Shown: positions 17,420-26,990, counted from the first letter of the stretch. The stretch is DNA of 64,000 nucleotides from Leptothermofonsia sp049200465 (GCF_049200465.1 NZ_CP120836.1:2604001-2668000), one strand, 5' to 3'. Made by a program: numbers and translations. Notes: generated from the letters alone by a model not told the origin.

Positions 17420-19216
17420 ATGCGCGACTTCTTAAAATATACTTTTGCCACTCTGCTGGGTTTGTTGATTTTTCTCGGCTTAAGTATCGGCGGTATCCTT
17501 TCTCTTGTAATGATGATCGCTTCCAGAGATACAGGCCTAGCAGTCAAAAATAAGTCGGTGTTAACCTTCGACTTGGCGATGAATATCTCGGATGCCCAGC
17601 GTGATTCTAGCACCCTTGAGAAAGCCCTATCCGATGATGAAACAGAAACCATCACATTACGGGCAGCACTGGATGCCATTAATCAAGCCAGTAACGATCC
17701 TCGTATTGTTGGCTTATATCTCTATAGCAGTACTGATATCGGTGGTGGTGCAGGCTTTGCAACCCTAAAAGAAGTACGGGAAGCATTGCAACGCTTTCGG
17801 GCAACCGGAAAGCAAATTGTGGCCTATGATGTAAATTGGCGCGAACGGGAGTATTATCTGGCTTCGGTTGCGAATACAATTGCCCTCAACCCCATCGGAA
17901 CCCTCGAAATCAATGGCTTCAGTTCAGAAACAATGTTTTTTGCTGGGGCATTAAAGAAATTTGGCGTTGGGGTACAGGTAACACGGGTTGGAAAATACAA
18001 ATCTGCGGTAGAACCCTTTCTATTAACCAAACGCAGTCCAGAAAATCGGCAACAGACCGAAACGCTCTTAGGCGATCTATGGAACGATTTTCTGACAGCA
18101 ACCGGAAAAGATCGAAAACTCAAGGTTCAGCAACTGCAGACCATTTCTGATAATCAGGGCATTTTGATGCCGGACGAAGCACTCAAACTTCGCCTGGTGG
18201 ACCGGCTGGCATACCTGGATGAAATTGTCACTGATTTGAAAAAACTGACTGACGAGGACGATGAGGCAAAGTCGTTCCGGCAGATGAGCTTGAAGGCCTA
18301 TGCCAGAGTAGCGGAAGAAACCCTGGAGCAGAAACGAAGTTCTGGGGAGACGATCGCAGTCGTTTATGTAGAGGGCGACATTGTCAATGGTCAGGGGAGC
18401 AGCGGCCAAGTGGGGGGCGATCGCCTCGCCAAGCAACTCCGGCAGCTTCGCCAGGATGAGGATATCAAAGCAGTGGTGCTGCGGGTGAACAGTCCCGGCG
18501 GCAGCGTAGCGGCGTCTGAAATTATTCAACGGGAAGTGATTCTCACCCGTAAGGTCAAACCACTGGTGGTGTCCATGGGGGCAGTTGCGGCTTCTGGTGG
18601 GTACTGGATCTCGACCTATAGCGATCGCATTTTCGCCGAGCCCAATACTATCACGGGCTCCATCGGTGTCTTCGGCATCCTGCCCAATTTTCAAGCGCTG
18701 GCAAATAATAACGGCATCACCTGGGATTCCGTCAAGACCGGACGCCTGGCAGACACCTTCTCCCTTTCCCGCCCTAAGAATGCTCAAGAACTCGCTCTAA
18801 TTCAAAAAGCGGTGGATAAGTACTACGACCACTTCTTAACTAAAGTTGCCGAATCTCGCAAGCTAGCAAAATCTAAAGTGGCTGAGATTGCTCAGGGAAG
18901 GGTATGGTCTGGGCGCAGAGCAAAACAACTGGGACTGGTAGACGAATTTGGAGGGCTGCAAGATGCCATCCGTGATGCTGCCAAACGAGCCAAACTGGGG
19001 GACAACTGGCGAATCGAGGAATACCCTAAAGCGCGCAGTCTGGAAGAACGCATTTTTGACAAACTAGCCGGTGAACAGGTGTTTGGTAAACCATCCCTCT
19101 CGAACCCTTTAGACAATGAACTCAGAAAGTTGCAAGAAGACCTGGCAGTTCTCAAGGCGATGAATGACCCACTGGGAGTCTACGTGCGGCTGCCGTTTAA
19201 CTTCAGAATTGATTAG
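17420..19216 (+). CDS. sppA: Signal peptide peptidase SppA (67K type)
   Basis: This membrane-anchored serine protease degrades cleaved signal peptides; in cyanobacteria an SppA homologue is also linked to antenna degradation under light stress. It begins with a transmembrane anchor (LLGLLIFLGLSIGGILSLVMM), then two tandem peptidase S49 domains. Counting from the upstream ATG at 17369, the general-base lysine is K211 (KYKSAVEPF) and the serine nucleophile S409 (AASGGYW), the expected Ser-Lys dyad. I place the start at 17420 (MRDFLKYTF) because that segment is conserved in cyanobacterial relatives, although the frame opens 17 codons earlier. Confidence 0.92.
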   Translation: MRDFLKYTFATLLGLLIFLGLSIGGILSLVMMIASRDTGLAVKNKSVLTFDLAMNISDAQRDSSTLEKALSDDETETITLRAALDAINQASNDPRIVGLYLYSSTDIGGGAGFATLKEVREALQRFRATGKQIVAYDVNWREREYYLASVANTIALNPIGTLEINGFSSETMFFAGALKKFGVGVQVTRVGKYKSAVEPFLLTKRSPENRQQTETLLGDLWNDFLTATGKDRKLKVQQLQTISDNQGILMPDEALKLRLVDRLAYLDEIVTDLKKLTDEDDEAKSFRQMSLKAYARVAEETLEQKRSSGETIAVVYVEGDIVNGQGSSGQVGGDRLAKQLRQLRQDEDIKAVVLRVNSPGGSVAASEIIQREVILTRKVKPLVVSMGAVAASGGYWISTYSDRIFAEPNTITGSIGVFGILPNFQALANNNGITWDSVKTGRLADTFSLSRPKNAQELALIQKAVDKYYDHFLTKVAESRKLAKSKVAEIAQGRVWSGRRAKQLGLVDEFGGLQDAIRDAAKRAKLGDNWRIEEYPKARSLEERIFDKLAGEQVFGKPSLSNPLDNELRKLQEDLAVLKAMNDPLGVYVRLPFNFRID

Positions 19217-19448
19217 AAGCAGGGAAAGGAGGAGGGTCTGACTCCATAGTCTCTGAATAATCTCTGAAAAACCCTGTATCTCTCACCTTATCCATCTGCG
19301 ATCGCTATTGATTCACCATAAAATCGTTATCATTCGCCCGTATCTGTTTAACTGCTTTTGATTCGGGAAATTGTCCTCAGACGATACAAATTAAAATATG
19401 TAAATATATAGACGAGACAGGCCAGATTCTTTAATTTCCGAGGCTTCT

Positions 19449-20156
19449 ATGGCTGCTGAATTGGCTAGGTTTGAGACGTGCAATACACAGGCAGCTCAAA
19501 ATGCATTGGCGCTTAGACGGGTTTTTGAAACAACCCATGCAGAAAGTTGCCCAACCCGCTACAACTTCCACATGCATACGGTTTGTTCTGATGGGAGGTT
19601 GCACCCAGAAGTATTGATGCAACAAGCGATCGCCATTGGCCTCAAAGGGCTGGCAATTACTGACCACCACACTATTAATGGGTATCGAGCAGCCCAAAGC
19701 TGGCTAGAAGAGTGGCAACAACAGCACCCTACTCGATCAGCTCCCACTCTTTGGACCGGAATTGAAATTAACGCCAATCTTCTGGATGTGGAAGTTCACA
19801 TTCTGGGGTATGCCTTTGATCCCCGTCATTTCTCAATGGTGCCCTACTCGCTGAGCCGCTCTGCGATGGATGATGATTACCAGGCAGAGAATGTGATTGC
19901 TGCCATTCATGCAGCCGGAGGGCTGGCAGTACTGGCGCACCCCGCCCGCTATCGGCGATCACCCGAAGACCTGATTCCCGCAGCTTCCCGACTTGGTATT
20001 GATGGGGTGGAAACCTACTACGCCTACGACAATCCAAGTCCGTGGCGGACAAGTCCCCTGCAAACCATGCAGGTCAAAGAACTAAGCAAAACCTATAACC
20101 TCCTGAACACCTGTGGTACCGATACCCACGGATTAAGCCTGTTGCAGCGATTGTAG
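19449..20156 (+). CDS. PHP-domain metal-dependent phosphoesterase
   Basis: The 235-residue protein has the PHP-type metal motifs in order: HMHTVCSDG, TDHHT, a GIEIN glutamate, VHILGYAF, LAHPARYRR and the closing GTDTHG. Free-standing proteins of this kind (YciV/RnaseAM-like) hydrolyse 3',5'-nucleotide bisphosphates or trim RNA 5' ends; which applies is not decidable here. About 45 residues precede the domain. The protein is slightly short, ending soon after the last motif. It stands alone, followed by two repeats. Confidence 0.85.
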   Translation: MAAELARFETCNTQAAQNALALRRVFETTHAESCPTRYNFHMHTVCSDGRLHPEVLMQQAIAIGLKGLAITDHHTINGYRAAQSWLEEWQQQHPTRSAPTLWTGIEINANLLDVEVHILGYAFDPRHFSMVPYSLSRSAMDDDYQAENVIAAIHAAGGLAVLAHPARYRRSPEDLIPAASRLGIDGVETYYAYDNPSPWRTSPLQTMQVKELSKTYNLLNTCGTDTHGLSLLQRL

Positions 20157-20269
20157 TGAGGGAGGATAGGAGAAGAGAGAGGAAATAAGGGAAGAGGGAA
20201 AAGGCGAAATTACTCCATCCTCCCTTCATCTCACGCTTCACTCGACTAAAAACCAAAAACCAACAACTA

Positions 20270-20374
20270 TAGCTGTCGCCATGTTGCTCAGGACACTGAT
20301 CCTAAAGGGGGTTTAGGGACTTCCGCCCGCAGCCAGGAGTAGAATCCCTGCACCCTGTCTAACGCTTAGAGCTA
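20270..20374 (-). repeat. Family A miniature element, first of a joined pair
   Basis: Reads TAGCTGTCGCCATGTTGCTC...AACGCTTAGAGCTA. TA lies on both sides; the right-hand TA (20375-20376) is shared with the next copy. Confidence 0.75.
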
Positions 20375-20376
20375 TA

Positions 20377-20480
20377 TAGCTCTAAGCGGGTGCGTTAGGA
20401 CATTGGATTAGAGAGGGAGTGGGGGCTTCGGCCAGGGATTCCACCCCTGCATCCCGTCCTAATCATCATGACTACCGCTA
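20377..20480 (-). repeat. Family A miniature element, second of a joined pair
   Basis: Reads TAGCTCTAAGCGGGTGCGTT...ATGACTACCGCTA and is followed by TA. Together the pair fills most of the spacer between the PHP gene and the envelope cluster. Confidence 0.75.
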
Positions 20481-20491
20481 TAACAACTCTC

Positions 20492-21978
20492 TTAGCCTCT
20501 CCCCGGTGCCGAATCCTGGAAGAAAAGGTTGTCAGAAACTTGTTCTTCCTGGGGTTTCAAGGCAACCTTCTGGTTTTTTCGAGCATGGGGAATTTTCCCT
20601 GCGGCGACCTGTTGTTCATAAACGCCAAGGGCGCGGGCGATCGCTGTCAGCCTACGGTTTTGGTCATGTTCAATTCGGGCTTCACTGTTTCCCAATCCGG
20701 GGGCGTTCCAGCCATTCAGGTTAGGGTCCCAGTAAGATTTGACTCTTGCCCACAACACGGCGGCTTCTCCCTTTAGTCCCATATCATGGGCTTTTTTCAA
20801 CCACTCCGGGTAACCCGGGTACCCCAAAGCCGCAAGGGGAGCCTGGTTCGCCAAATCAATTCCATTCAGTTCTTCCAAAAGCGTCATACTTAACCCCAGG
20901 GCCGCTGTTCGTTGCCGGAGTTTATCCGCCTGCTCTCTTAATCGTTTAAGTTGATGCACATCTGCTTCTTCAGGGGTTGAACAGTTATACTCCCGGCAGT
21001 GTTGAAACGAGAAACTACCCAGGTTCCACACACCATTGCCGGGGTCCCTGTGTCCCTGATAGGCACGAGTTTTGCTGCCATCAGGAGTACGAGTGCCTTC
21101 CGCATGACCCACCGTTCGTGCCACAAGGGAATCCGAGCCACCTCTGAAAATGTCTCCAAGGTCATTCGAGGATTTGGGCTGAGCAGGCGCGGGAGAAGAG
21201 GGGGGCAGGGGAAGCAGGAGCAGGAGGGGCAGAGGCAGAGGGAGTAGAGGGAGGAAAATTGAGAATATCGGGTGGACGATTAGCGGAAGAGGTCGGTGGC
21301 GATTCGGTCGGAGGAGAGGGAGGTTCAATGGGCGGGAGGGATAGGGGCGAATCCGATTCTGGAGTGGAAGGAAAGGATGGATCGGCTTCTGGAGCCGCTT
21401 CAGCATCGGCAGAGGAAGGAACATCTTTGGTAACAGAATCAGTAGTCAGAGGTTCGTTTTCTGCCGCTGTTATTTCAGGGGGACTGGGAAATATTCGGTG
21501 CCGCTTCAGGCTCTGGATTGGATTCGGGCAGAAATTCGTCGTTAATTGAAGGTACAGAAAATGAGTCATCGGCAGAGGTGGAGTCAGAGGGCAAAGAAAA
21601 GTCGATCGCCCCATTTTCACCTGCCGCATAAGAACGTGGCCCAATGCCGAGGGTGACTGCAAACAGACTCAGAATTGTAAACAACCCATGCACCCACAGT
21701 TTCCAGGACCTGACTGGCGCACTAGCTGCCGGAACCAGAATGGCTGGTTCGGGAATTGGTTCTGAGAAAATTGCTCCGTAGGTTCTTCCTGTAATAGTGA
21801 CGATCGCCTCATCGATGAGGACCGGAGAAATAGGGGGTGGGGTTGTTAAATCTCGCGGTCTTTTCCTGGTCGATTGTTTGCTTGATTTTCTGGCTGATGA
21901 TGGGTAGTTAAACCGTTTCTGGTTCAACCGTTTCCATGGCTGGGATGACAGAGTGGTTGGAAGCGGAGAGGCTTTCAT
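20492..21978 (-). pseudogene. Membrane-anchored hypothetical protein, two +1 frameshifts
   Basis: Three overlapping frames join into one protein of about 494 residues when one base is dropped from each of two runs: five Gs at 21478-21482 and six Gs at 21200-21205 (plus-strand view). The order is a basic cytoplasmic N terminus, a transmembrane helix (LWVHGLFTILSLFAVTLGIG), a long Pro/Ser/Glu-rich linker and a conserved C-terminal domain. That domain contains ARTVGHAEGTRTPDGSKTR, DPGNGVWNLGSFSFQHC and a helical tail. The AEGT motif recalls lysozyme-like catalytic glutamates, but activity is only a guess. The start overlaps the upstream lipoprotein stop by 4 bp (ATGA), so they are co-translated. 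Confidence 0.7.
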
Positions 21979-22463
21979 GGTCGAGTAAGTGTTCGTTCCA
22001 AAATTTCTTTCGTGGGTTCTACAATCGCCCAGGTACCGTTGGGCTGTTTACGCAGGGTGGCAAATTCCAGCGATCGCCCCTTACCCAACACATCTCCCCG
22101 GTTAACCCGGCCCAGGCGTGGATTGTCCAATCCGCACAGGCGAAACAGGTAAGCAGGTACATCGGGGCTAGAGAAAATCAGGCAGTGTTTCCGATCCATT
22201 TGAACTCTGCCATCAAAGGGAGCATAGGCAGGGTTTCCTTCAAGGGCGATGGTAATATCCCCCAGTCCACCCAACACCAGCCGCCCGCCGACGCTATCGC
22301 CTGGTTGTAATTCCCAAGCCTGATACAGCTTGAGTTCAATAGGAGCTTCCGAGGGTGGTGTGCTGCATCCAACCAGAGCGAGCAGAGCAAGAACAATTAC
22401 CAGACATCGGTTTGTAAACAGTGCTATTCCCCCCCTAGCGATCGCTGATACGGTACCCGGCAT
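21975..22463 (-). CDS. Lipoprotein with a degenerate M23/LytM-like domain
   Basis: A lipobox (LALLALVGC) marks a lipid-anchored envelope protein of about 162 residues. The mature part (YAPFDGRVQMDRKHCLIFSS, then VNRGDVLGKGRSLEFATLRK) resembles the beta fold of M23 peptidases but lacks the HxxxD and HxH zinc ligands, suggesting a non-catalytic regulator or scaffold. The ATG at 22463 is chosen because AAGGAG stands 7 bp before it; the open frame extends 15 codons further. It overlaps the genes on both sides, forming a three-gene operon. Confidence 0.7.
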   Translation of the reverse strand: MPGTVSAIARGGIALFTNRCLVIVLALLALVGCSTPPSEAPIELKLYQAWELQPGDSVGGRLVLGGLGDITIALEGNPAYAPFDGRVQMDRKHCLIFSSPDVPAYLFRLCGLDNPRLGRVNRGDVLGKGRSLEFATLRKQPNGTWAIVEPTKEILERTLTRP

Positions 22464-22827
22464 ACTGGTCTCCTTCATAGAGAACGACAAGCCACGTTTG
22501 TGGATCAAACTCCAGGGGATAGGCTTCTCGTTGGGCTGGAACCCCCACTCGAATTTGTAAACTGGACAACTCGCAGTAAGGATCTCTGAGAATTTCTCGC
22601 ACCTTTTGTTTGCGATCCCCCTCTGGCACTGTCAGCAGCCGTGTCAGTTGTGCTTTCGACAGTTTTGCCTGCGACTGCACTAATCGCTGACAGGATTCCC
22701 GCACACTTCTGCGACTACCCAAAGAAGGCAGAGCATGAAAATCCATCAGCAGCCCAACCGCCAGCAATGCCGCACCACCGGCCACAACCTGTTTGAGAAT
22801 GACATTGTAGAATCTCCGTTTGTCCAT
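22435..22827 (-). CDS. Hypothetical membrane-anchored protein, first gene of a three-gene operon
   Basis: The 130-residue product has one N-terminal hydrophobic segment (VVAGGAALLAVGLLMDF) and a soluble domain with SKAQLTRLLTVPEGDRKQKV and a beta-rich end (TWLVVLYEGDQYAGYRISDR). I do not recognise a named family. The start at 22827 has a strong AGGAGG 6 bp upstream. Its 3' end overlaps the next gene by 29 bp, so it is likely translated with the lipoprotein and the downstream membrane protein. Confidence 0.7.
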   Translation of the reverse strand: MDKRRFYNVILKQVVAGGAALLAVGLLMDFHALPSLGSRRSVRESCQRLVQSQAKLSKAQLTRLLTVPEGDRKQKVREILRDPYCELSSLQIRVGVPAQREAYPLEFDPQTWLVVLYEGDQYAGYRISDR

Positions 22828-23016
22828 CCTTCCTCCTGATATTCTGTGAACGCAGAACAAAATCTCCTGAGCGCTGTCAGGAATTGGCTCATTTCAATGA
22901 AATGACGAGTGGTAATGATGTTTTTCGGACAGATTTGCTACCGAATCCAGGTAGCCGTCAGCTATTCATCTAGCCACCCCCATCCTGCGAGTCCCGGCAT
23001 ATCACGGTATTGGGTA

Positions 23017-24285
23017 TCAAAAAAGCTTCCCTCCCAGTAGGAGCCCCAGCATAATGAGAAACAAGCGGTAGACCGATACCGGTTCAGCTTTGGGTGCGAA
23101 AATCGCCAGGTAAACTGCCAGCGCGGCAGGAGCTAACATCAAACCGATAATCAGGGGTGAATAAGCAGAATAGGTCATCATCAGGAATTGAAACCCAACC
23201 CTTACCACTGCCGAAAGCACAATCCAGAGAACGGCATCTCCTAGTTTGTCTATCGGTTTTTGAGGCACTTGAAAGAGAGCCTGCAGGAGTCCCAAACGCT
23301 TTATCGAAAATTGGCTCTGAGGAGCGTAGTGAGGTTGGGGAAACTTCTGCCAAAATGCCTCTGAATGGGGTAATTGTGAATAACTGTTTCCGTTGAAGGT
23401 TCCGTTTGGCATGGAACTGCTTTCCCGATTGGTGAGATAGCGCAGAGCCTGAGCGGTTTCTGCGGCTTCCTGTACAGCTCGCTTGACGTTCTTTTGTGGC
23501 ATTCCCTGCGGTTGGGTTTGAACTTGACGTGCTTGAAACTGGGTAGAAGGTTCCGGCGATCGCCTGTATTCGAGAATGGGGCTGGAATCCTGCAATCGCC
23601 GCAACCTATTTTCCCCCTCAGTCACGGTCCTGGGAGAATTCGTTATTCGCTGGGGTTCCTGAGCGATCGCCCCTGCCTGCCGAATCGTTTCCTCTAGCTC
23701 TGCCAGTAGCTGGTGAATACGCTCGGCTTGAATTTTCAGATTTTCAGTATCTTCATCGTCCAGCGCTGCCATCTGTAGCTCCTCCCCCTCGTCATAGGAT
23801 CGGTTTGCCTGTTTAGAACCTTTTGAGGACTGCTTTATGCCAGGAGACGATCGCGTTCGTCCAGCAGGGGTAGCTTGAGATCTCATTTCTGGTTCATCAT
23901 CGGGTTGTTCTTGCTGATATTGTGGGCGGGACCGTTCAGCTAGTATTTGATTAATTCGCTCTGCCTGTGCCTCTAGCCGCTTCAAATCATCCATAAACGG
24001 CTGCTGGTTCTCCCGCAATTGCCGAAAGGGAACCAGTGGCTTTTGCTTGGACGCCGGAGTTTGGGATTTTCGTTTAGAAGACGATTGCGACTTGCGCCGC
24101 GATCGCGACACTGGCCTGGTTTCTTCGGCTGTATCGAGCGCCCTTTCGGGCATTTCCACAATGCTTGCCTCACCCTGGCAATCCGCCTCGCTTGCGTCGA
24201 GCAGCTCCGAATCAGGCTGTCTGGCAAGGTTCATCTCAGTTCGCAGCGCACGGATGGCTTTAATGCGGGCTTGAAGTTCTTCCAT
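23017..24285 (-). CDS. Coiled-coil protein with C-terminal transmembrane helices
   Basis: The 422-residue protein opens with a short helix (MEELQARIKAIRALRTEMN), then alternates Ser/Arg/Gln-rich linkers with two similar coiled segments: DDLKRLEAQAERINQILAER at about 100 and ENLKIQAERIHQLLAELEET at about 182. Those two are internal repeats of each other. Three hydrophobic helices fill the last 85 residues (AVLWIVLSAVVRVGFQFLMM onward). It looks like a tail-anchored structural or scaffold protein; no enzyme motif is visible. A promoter overlapped by a LexA-type palindrome lies about 80 bp upstream. Confidence 0.7.
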   Translation of the reverse strand: MEELQARIKAIRALRTEMNLARQPDSELLDASEADCQGEASIVEMPERALDTAEETRPVSRSRRKSQSSSKRKSQTPASKQKPLVPFRQLRENQQPFMDDLKRLEAQAERINQILAERSRPQYQQEQPDDEPEMRSQATPAGRTRSSPGIKQSSKGSKQANRSYDEGEELQMAALDDEDTENLKIQAERIHQLLAELEETIRQAGAIAQEPQRITNSPRTVTEGENRLRRLQDSSPILEYRRSPEPSTQFQARQVQTQPQGMPQKNVKRAVQEAAETAQALRYLTNRESSSMPNGTFNGNSYSQLPHSEAFWQKFPQPHYAPQSQFSIKRLGLLQALFQVPQKPIDKLGDAVLWIVLSAVVRVGFQFLMMTYSAYSPLIIGLMLAPAALAVYLAIFAPKAEPVSVYRLFLIMLGLLLGGKLF

Positions 24286-24364
24286 GGTTGGGGGGGTAAC
24301 CAGTTAGTTTAGCAGCAGGGCTAGCTCAGTGAAGAGACCCAGAGCATCACCCAAAAGAATGAAT

Positions 24365-24378
24365 AGTACAATTGTACT
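24365..24378. promoter_or_regulatory. LexA (SOS)-type box
   Basis: AGTACAATTGTACT is a perfect palindrome matching the cyanobacterial LexA consensus as I recall it, RGTAC-N3-DGTWCB. It overlaps the -10 element of the leftward promoter of the coiled-coil gene, a position suited to repression. Confidence 0.5.
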
Positions 24379-24398
24379 GCTAAATTGCTAGTTGACAA
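24371..24398 (-). promoter_or_regulatory. Sigma-70-type promoter for the coiled-coil gene
   Basis: On the minus strand TTGTCA (24398-24393) and TACAAT (24376-24371) are separated by 16 bp, directing transcription toward the start codon at 24285. Confidence 0.45.
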
Positions 24399-24499
24399 CC
24401 CCTTTTCTTGAGATTCAGTTGGATCCAGATTAAATCAATTGCTCCCAAACAGGACAGAGAGAAGATAAAGCTGAAGAGCATGCGATCGCCCAACCCTGC

Positions 24500-25408
24500 T
24501 TATGGAATTGGCACCAAGTGCAATAACCTTTCCACAATCGCCCGTGCCCGTCGTCCCCCTGCCGGAATCATGCGATGGGAAAGAACATAGGGCGCAAGAT
24601 ACTTCACATCATCGGGAATGGCATAATCCCGGTCTTCCAAAAAAGCGAGTGCCTGGGCCGCGCGAAAGAGGGCAACCGTACCCCTGGGGCTAATTCCAAG
24701 GGTAATTTCCTCATCATGCCGGGTTGCGCGAACCAGATTCACAATGTACTGTTGCAGCGACGACTCCACGGTTACAAGCGCCGCCAGGCGCTGAAGCTCC
24801 TGAATTTCCTGGAGCGAAATACAAGGTTGCAATTCACCCACATCCACTCCTGCCTGAAGCCGTTGCAGCATCTGTAATTCTTCTCCCTCTGTGGGATAGC
24901 CCAGCGACAACGATAATGTAAACCGATCCATTTGCGCTTCTGGGAGAGGAAATGTTCCCTGGTATTCCACCGGATTTTGAGTTGCAATCACAAAAAAAGG
25001 ATTGGGAACTTTGCGAGTCACCCCATCAACAGTAACCTGATGCTCTTCCATCACCTCTAGCAGCGCCGATTGCGTTCTGGGAGTTGCCCGGTTGACCTCA
25101 TCGGCTAGCAGCACATTGGCAAATACTGGTCCGGGTAGGAACTCAAACTCACCCGTGCGCTGATTCCAGATGTTGGTGCCGGTAACGTCCGTGGGTAAAA
25201 GATCAGGGGTGCACTGAATTCGCTGAAATCTCCCATCAATGGATTTAGCTAGAGATTTAGCGAGCAGCGTTTTGCCAACCCCTGGAACATCTTCCAGCAG
25301 CGTATGTCCCCCTGATATTAAAGCGACCAGCACAAGACGAATGGCGTCCTGTTTACCGACGATTGCCTGCCCCAAGTTTTCGATTAGTTGCTGAATTCGG
25401 TCTCTCAT
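24500..25408 (-). CDS. MoxR-family AAA+ ATPase
   Basis: The roughly 303-residue chaperone-like ATPase has Walker A GVGKT at residues 43-47, Walker B VLLADEVNR, sensor 1 ATQNP and the family insertion EYQGTFPLPEAQMDRF, then an AAA lid domain. MoxR proteins usually work with VWA-domain partners to insert metals or remodel complexes; no such partner is adjacent here. The start at 25408 (MRDRIQQL) fits the family; the frame runs 45 codons further upstream but that part looks non-conserved. Confidence 0.88.
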   Translation of the reverse strand: MRDRIQQLIENLGQAIVGKQDAIRLVLVALISGGHTLLEDVPGVGKTLLAKSLAKSIDGRFQRIQCTPDLLPTDVTGTNIWNQRTGEFEFLPGPVFANVLLADEVNRATPRTQSALLEVMEEHQVTVDGVTRKVPNPFFVIATQNPVEYQGTFPLPEAQMDRFTLSLSLGYPTEGEELQMLQRLQAGVDVGELQPCISLQEIQELQRLAALVTVESSLQQYIVNLVRATRHDEEITLGISPRGTVALFRAAQALAFLEDRDYAIPDDVKYLAPYVLSHRMIPAGGRRARAIVERLLHLVPIP

Positions 25409-25733
25409 GCTGGTTGCGTTTCCGGCGAATTTGACGGGTGCTAACTCAGTGTGCCCTTTTTTCTCAGTCTTTGCTCCTGATGAAGCAGGAAAATCTCCGC
25501 AAAAATACGGGAAGTTTCTCTGGTAAATTCCTGACTCAGGCATCTATCTTGCTCCAGACATTCCGCCAAATTCTGCTCTATCCTGTTCAGGTTTTCGAGG
25601 GGTGCTTCCTCGGATATACCCTACCCTCTTTCTCCAGAATTCAGGGTAATTCCCATTCTTCCCAGTGTTTGGGAATGATTAGACTTCGGGCAACAGGAAA
25701 ATTTTTAGAACAAATCAGTCGATATTCTCGCTA

Positions 25734-26894
25734 ATGACTTCTGCATCTATCGGATACGCGAATGCCGCCCGTACCCTGGCATCGTTGACTCAACAGCGGG
25801 CAACGGGTGAGTTGACGTTTAGTAGTCGGGATCTCCAGTGGAAGCTGTATTTTTTCCATGGCCGCCTCGTTTATGGGACGGGTAGTCTGCACCGGGTGCG
25901 ACGCTGGTACCGGACAGTGAGGCAGGTTTATCCAAACTTGAAAGTTTCCTGTGTTCCCCAGGAAGAGCCCTGGGAGTACCATTTGTTGAGTTATCAGGTG
26001 ACACAGAGCCATCTCAGCGTTTCACAAGCTCAAACCATCATCAAAGCTAGCTTGCAGGAGGTGCTGTTTTCATTGGTCAGCAATCCGGTGCTTACCAGTG
26101 ATTGGTACTCAATGCAGCGTTTTGCGCTGAAGGATAATGCAGCTCTCAGTTTACTGCTGTCGTCGTCTCAGGTAGAAGAGGTTTTGGAGCAATCGCAAAC
26201 CCTCTGGAAACAATGGAAAGCTCTGGAATTGGATGCCCTCAGTCCCTACCGTTCTCCCATTCTCAAACAATCTTTTTTAGACAATCAACCCGATGGAGTA
26301 CCGCTACCCGATAAACTCAATCCATTTCTGACCGGGCAACACACCCTGTGGGATATCGCTTCCCACGCTCAACGCCCCATTACAGCCGTTACCCGATTTA
26401 TTTTGCCCTGGGTTCAGCAAGGGGCGATCGCCCTCGAAGAAGTGCCCGATTTGCCACCTCTTGCTGGACCAACCCAGTGCCCCACGACTGCCGTAGGCAG
26501 ACGAAAAAGACCAGTCATCGCCTGTATTGACGATAGCCCAACCGTTGGCCAGGTTCTGGCAACCATTTTGGAACCAGCAGGTTACCGCGTGGTAAATATA
26601 CAAGATCCGTTATCAGGGATTGCCACCCTGGTTAAACACAAGCCTGACCTGATCTTTCTTGACCTGGTGATGCCCGATACCAGTGGCTATAACCTCTGTA
26701 GCTTTCTACGTAAAACACCAGCCTTTCAAAATACCCCAATCATCATTCTCACCAGCCAGGATGGATTGATCGATCGCACTCGTGCCCGCTTAGCTGGTGC
26801 TTCTGACTTTTTAACTAAACCTCCAGAGCCCCAAAATATGATTAGCCTGGTACAGAGTTATTTAGGAACCGTGATGCCAGTCAGTCGCCTGTAA
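25734..26894 (+). CDS. PatA-type response regulator (PATAN + REC)
   Basis: The 386-residue protein has an N-terminal PATAN/DUF4388 domain (RATGELTFSSRDLQWKLYFF) and a C-terminal receiver domain. Receiver residues are all present: acidic pair D266-D267, phospho-acceptor D310 (FLDLVMPD), the T in ILTS and K362 (TKP). There is no DNA-binding output domain. Relatives in cyanobacteria (PatA, PixG, PilG-like) act in pattern formation, phototaxis and type IV pilus signalling. No cognate kinase, CheW or MCP gene is adjacent, so the partner must be encoded elsewhere. Confidence 0.88.
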   Translation: MTSASIGYANAARTLASLTQQRATGELTFSSRDLQWKLYFFHGRLVYGTGSLHRVRRWYRTVRQVYPNLKVSCVPQEEPWEYHLLSYQVTQSHLSVSQAQTIIKASLQEVLFSLVSNPVLTSDWYSMQRFALKDNAALSLLLSSSQVEEVLEQSQTLWKQWKALELDALSPYRSPILKQSFLDNQPDGVPLPDKLNPFLTGQHTLWDIASHAQRPITAVTRFILPWVQQGAIALEEVPDLPPLAGPTQCPTTAVGRRKRPVIACIDDSPTVGQVLATILEPAGYRVVNIQDPLSGIATLVKHKPDLIFLDLVMPDTSGYNLCSFLRKTPAFQNTPIIILTSQDGLIDRTRARLAGASDFLTKPPEPQNMISLVQSYLGTVMPVSRL

Positions 26895-26898
26895 TGAT

Positions 26899-26990
26899 AT
26901 AGCCTTTTTCAAGGTGCGAGTTACAGTAAAGGTACTCTGCACCTCAATGTACCTTAATACCTCCCGCACCTCATCAAATGAAAACCGCTA
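26899..26990. repeat. Family E miniature element (single copy here)
   Basis: It begins TAGCCTTTTTCAAGGTGCG and ends CGCACCTCATCAAATGAAAACCGCTA written in two overlapping halves, an imperfect inverted repeat with the same TAGC/GCTA ends as families A-C. TA precedes it. Confidence 0.5.

Noticed and set aside
18077..18787. Long antisense frame of 236 codons opposite sppA
   Set aside because: sppA is conserved with catalytic residues; the antisense product is low-quality sequence caused by codon bias.
24365..24378. NtcA site
   Set aside because: NtcA needs GTA-N8-TAC; here the arms are separated by 6 bases, which fits LexA instead.
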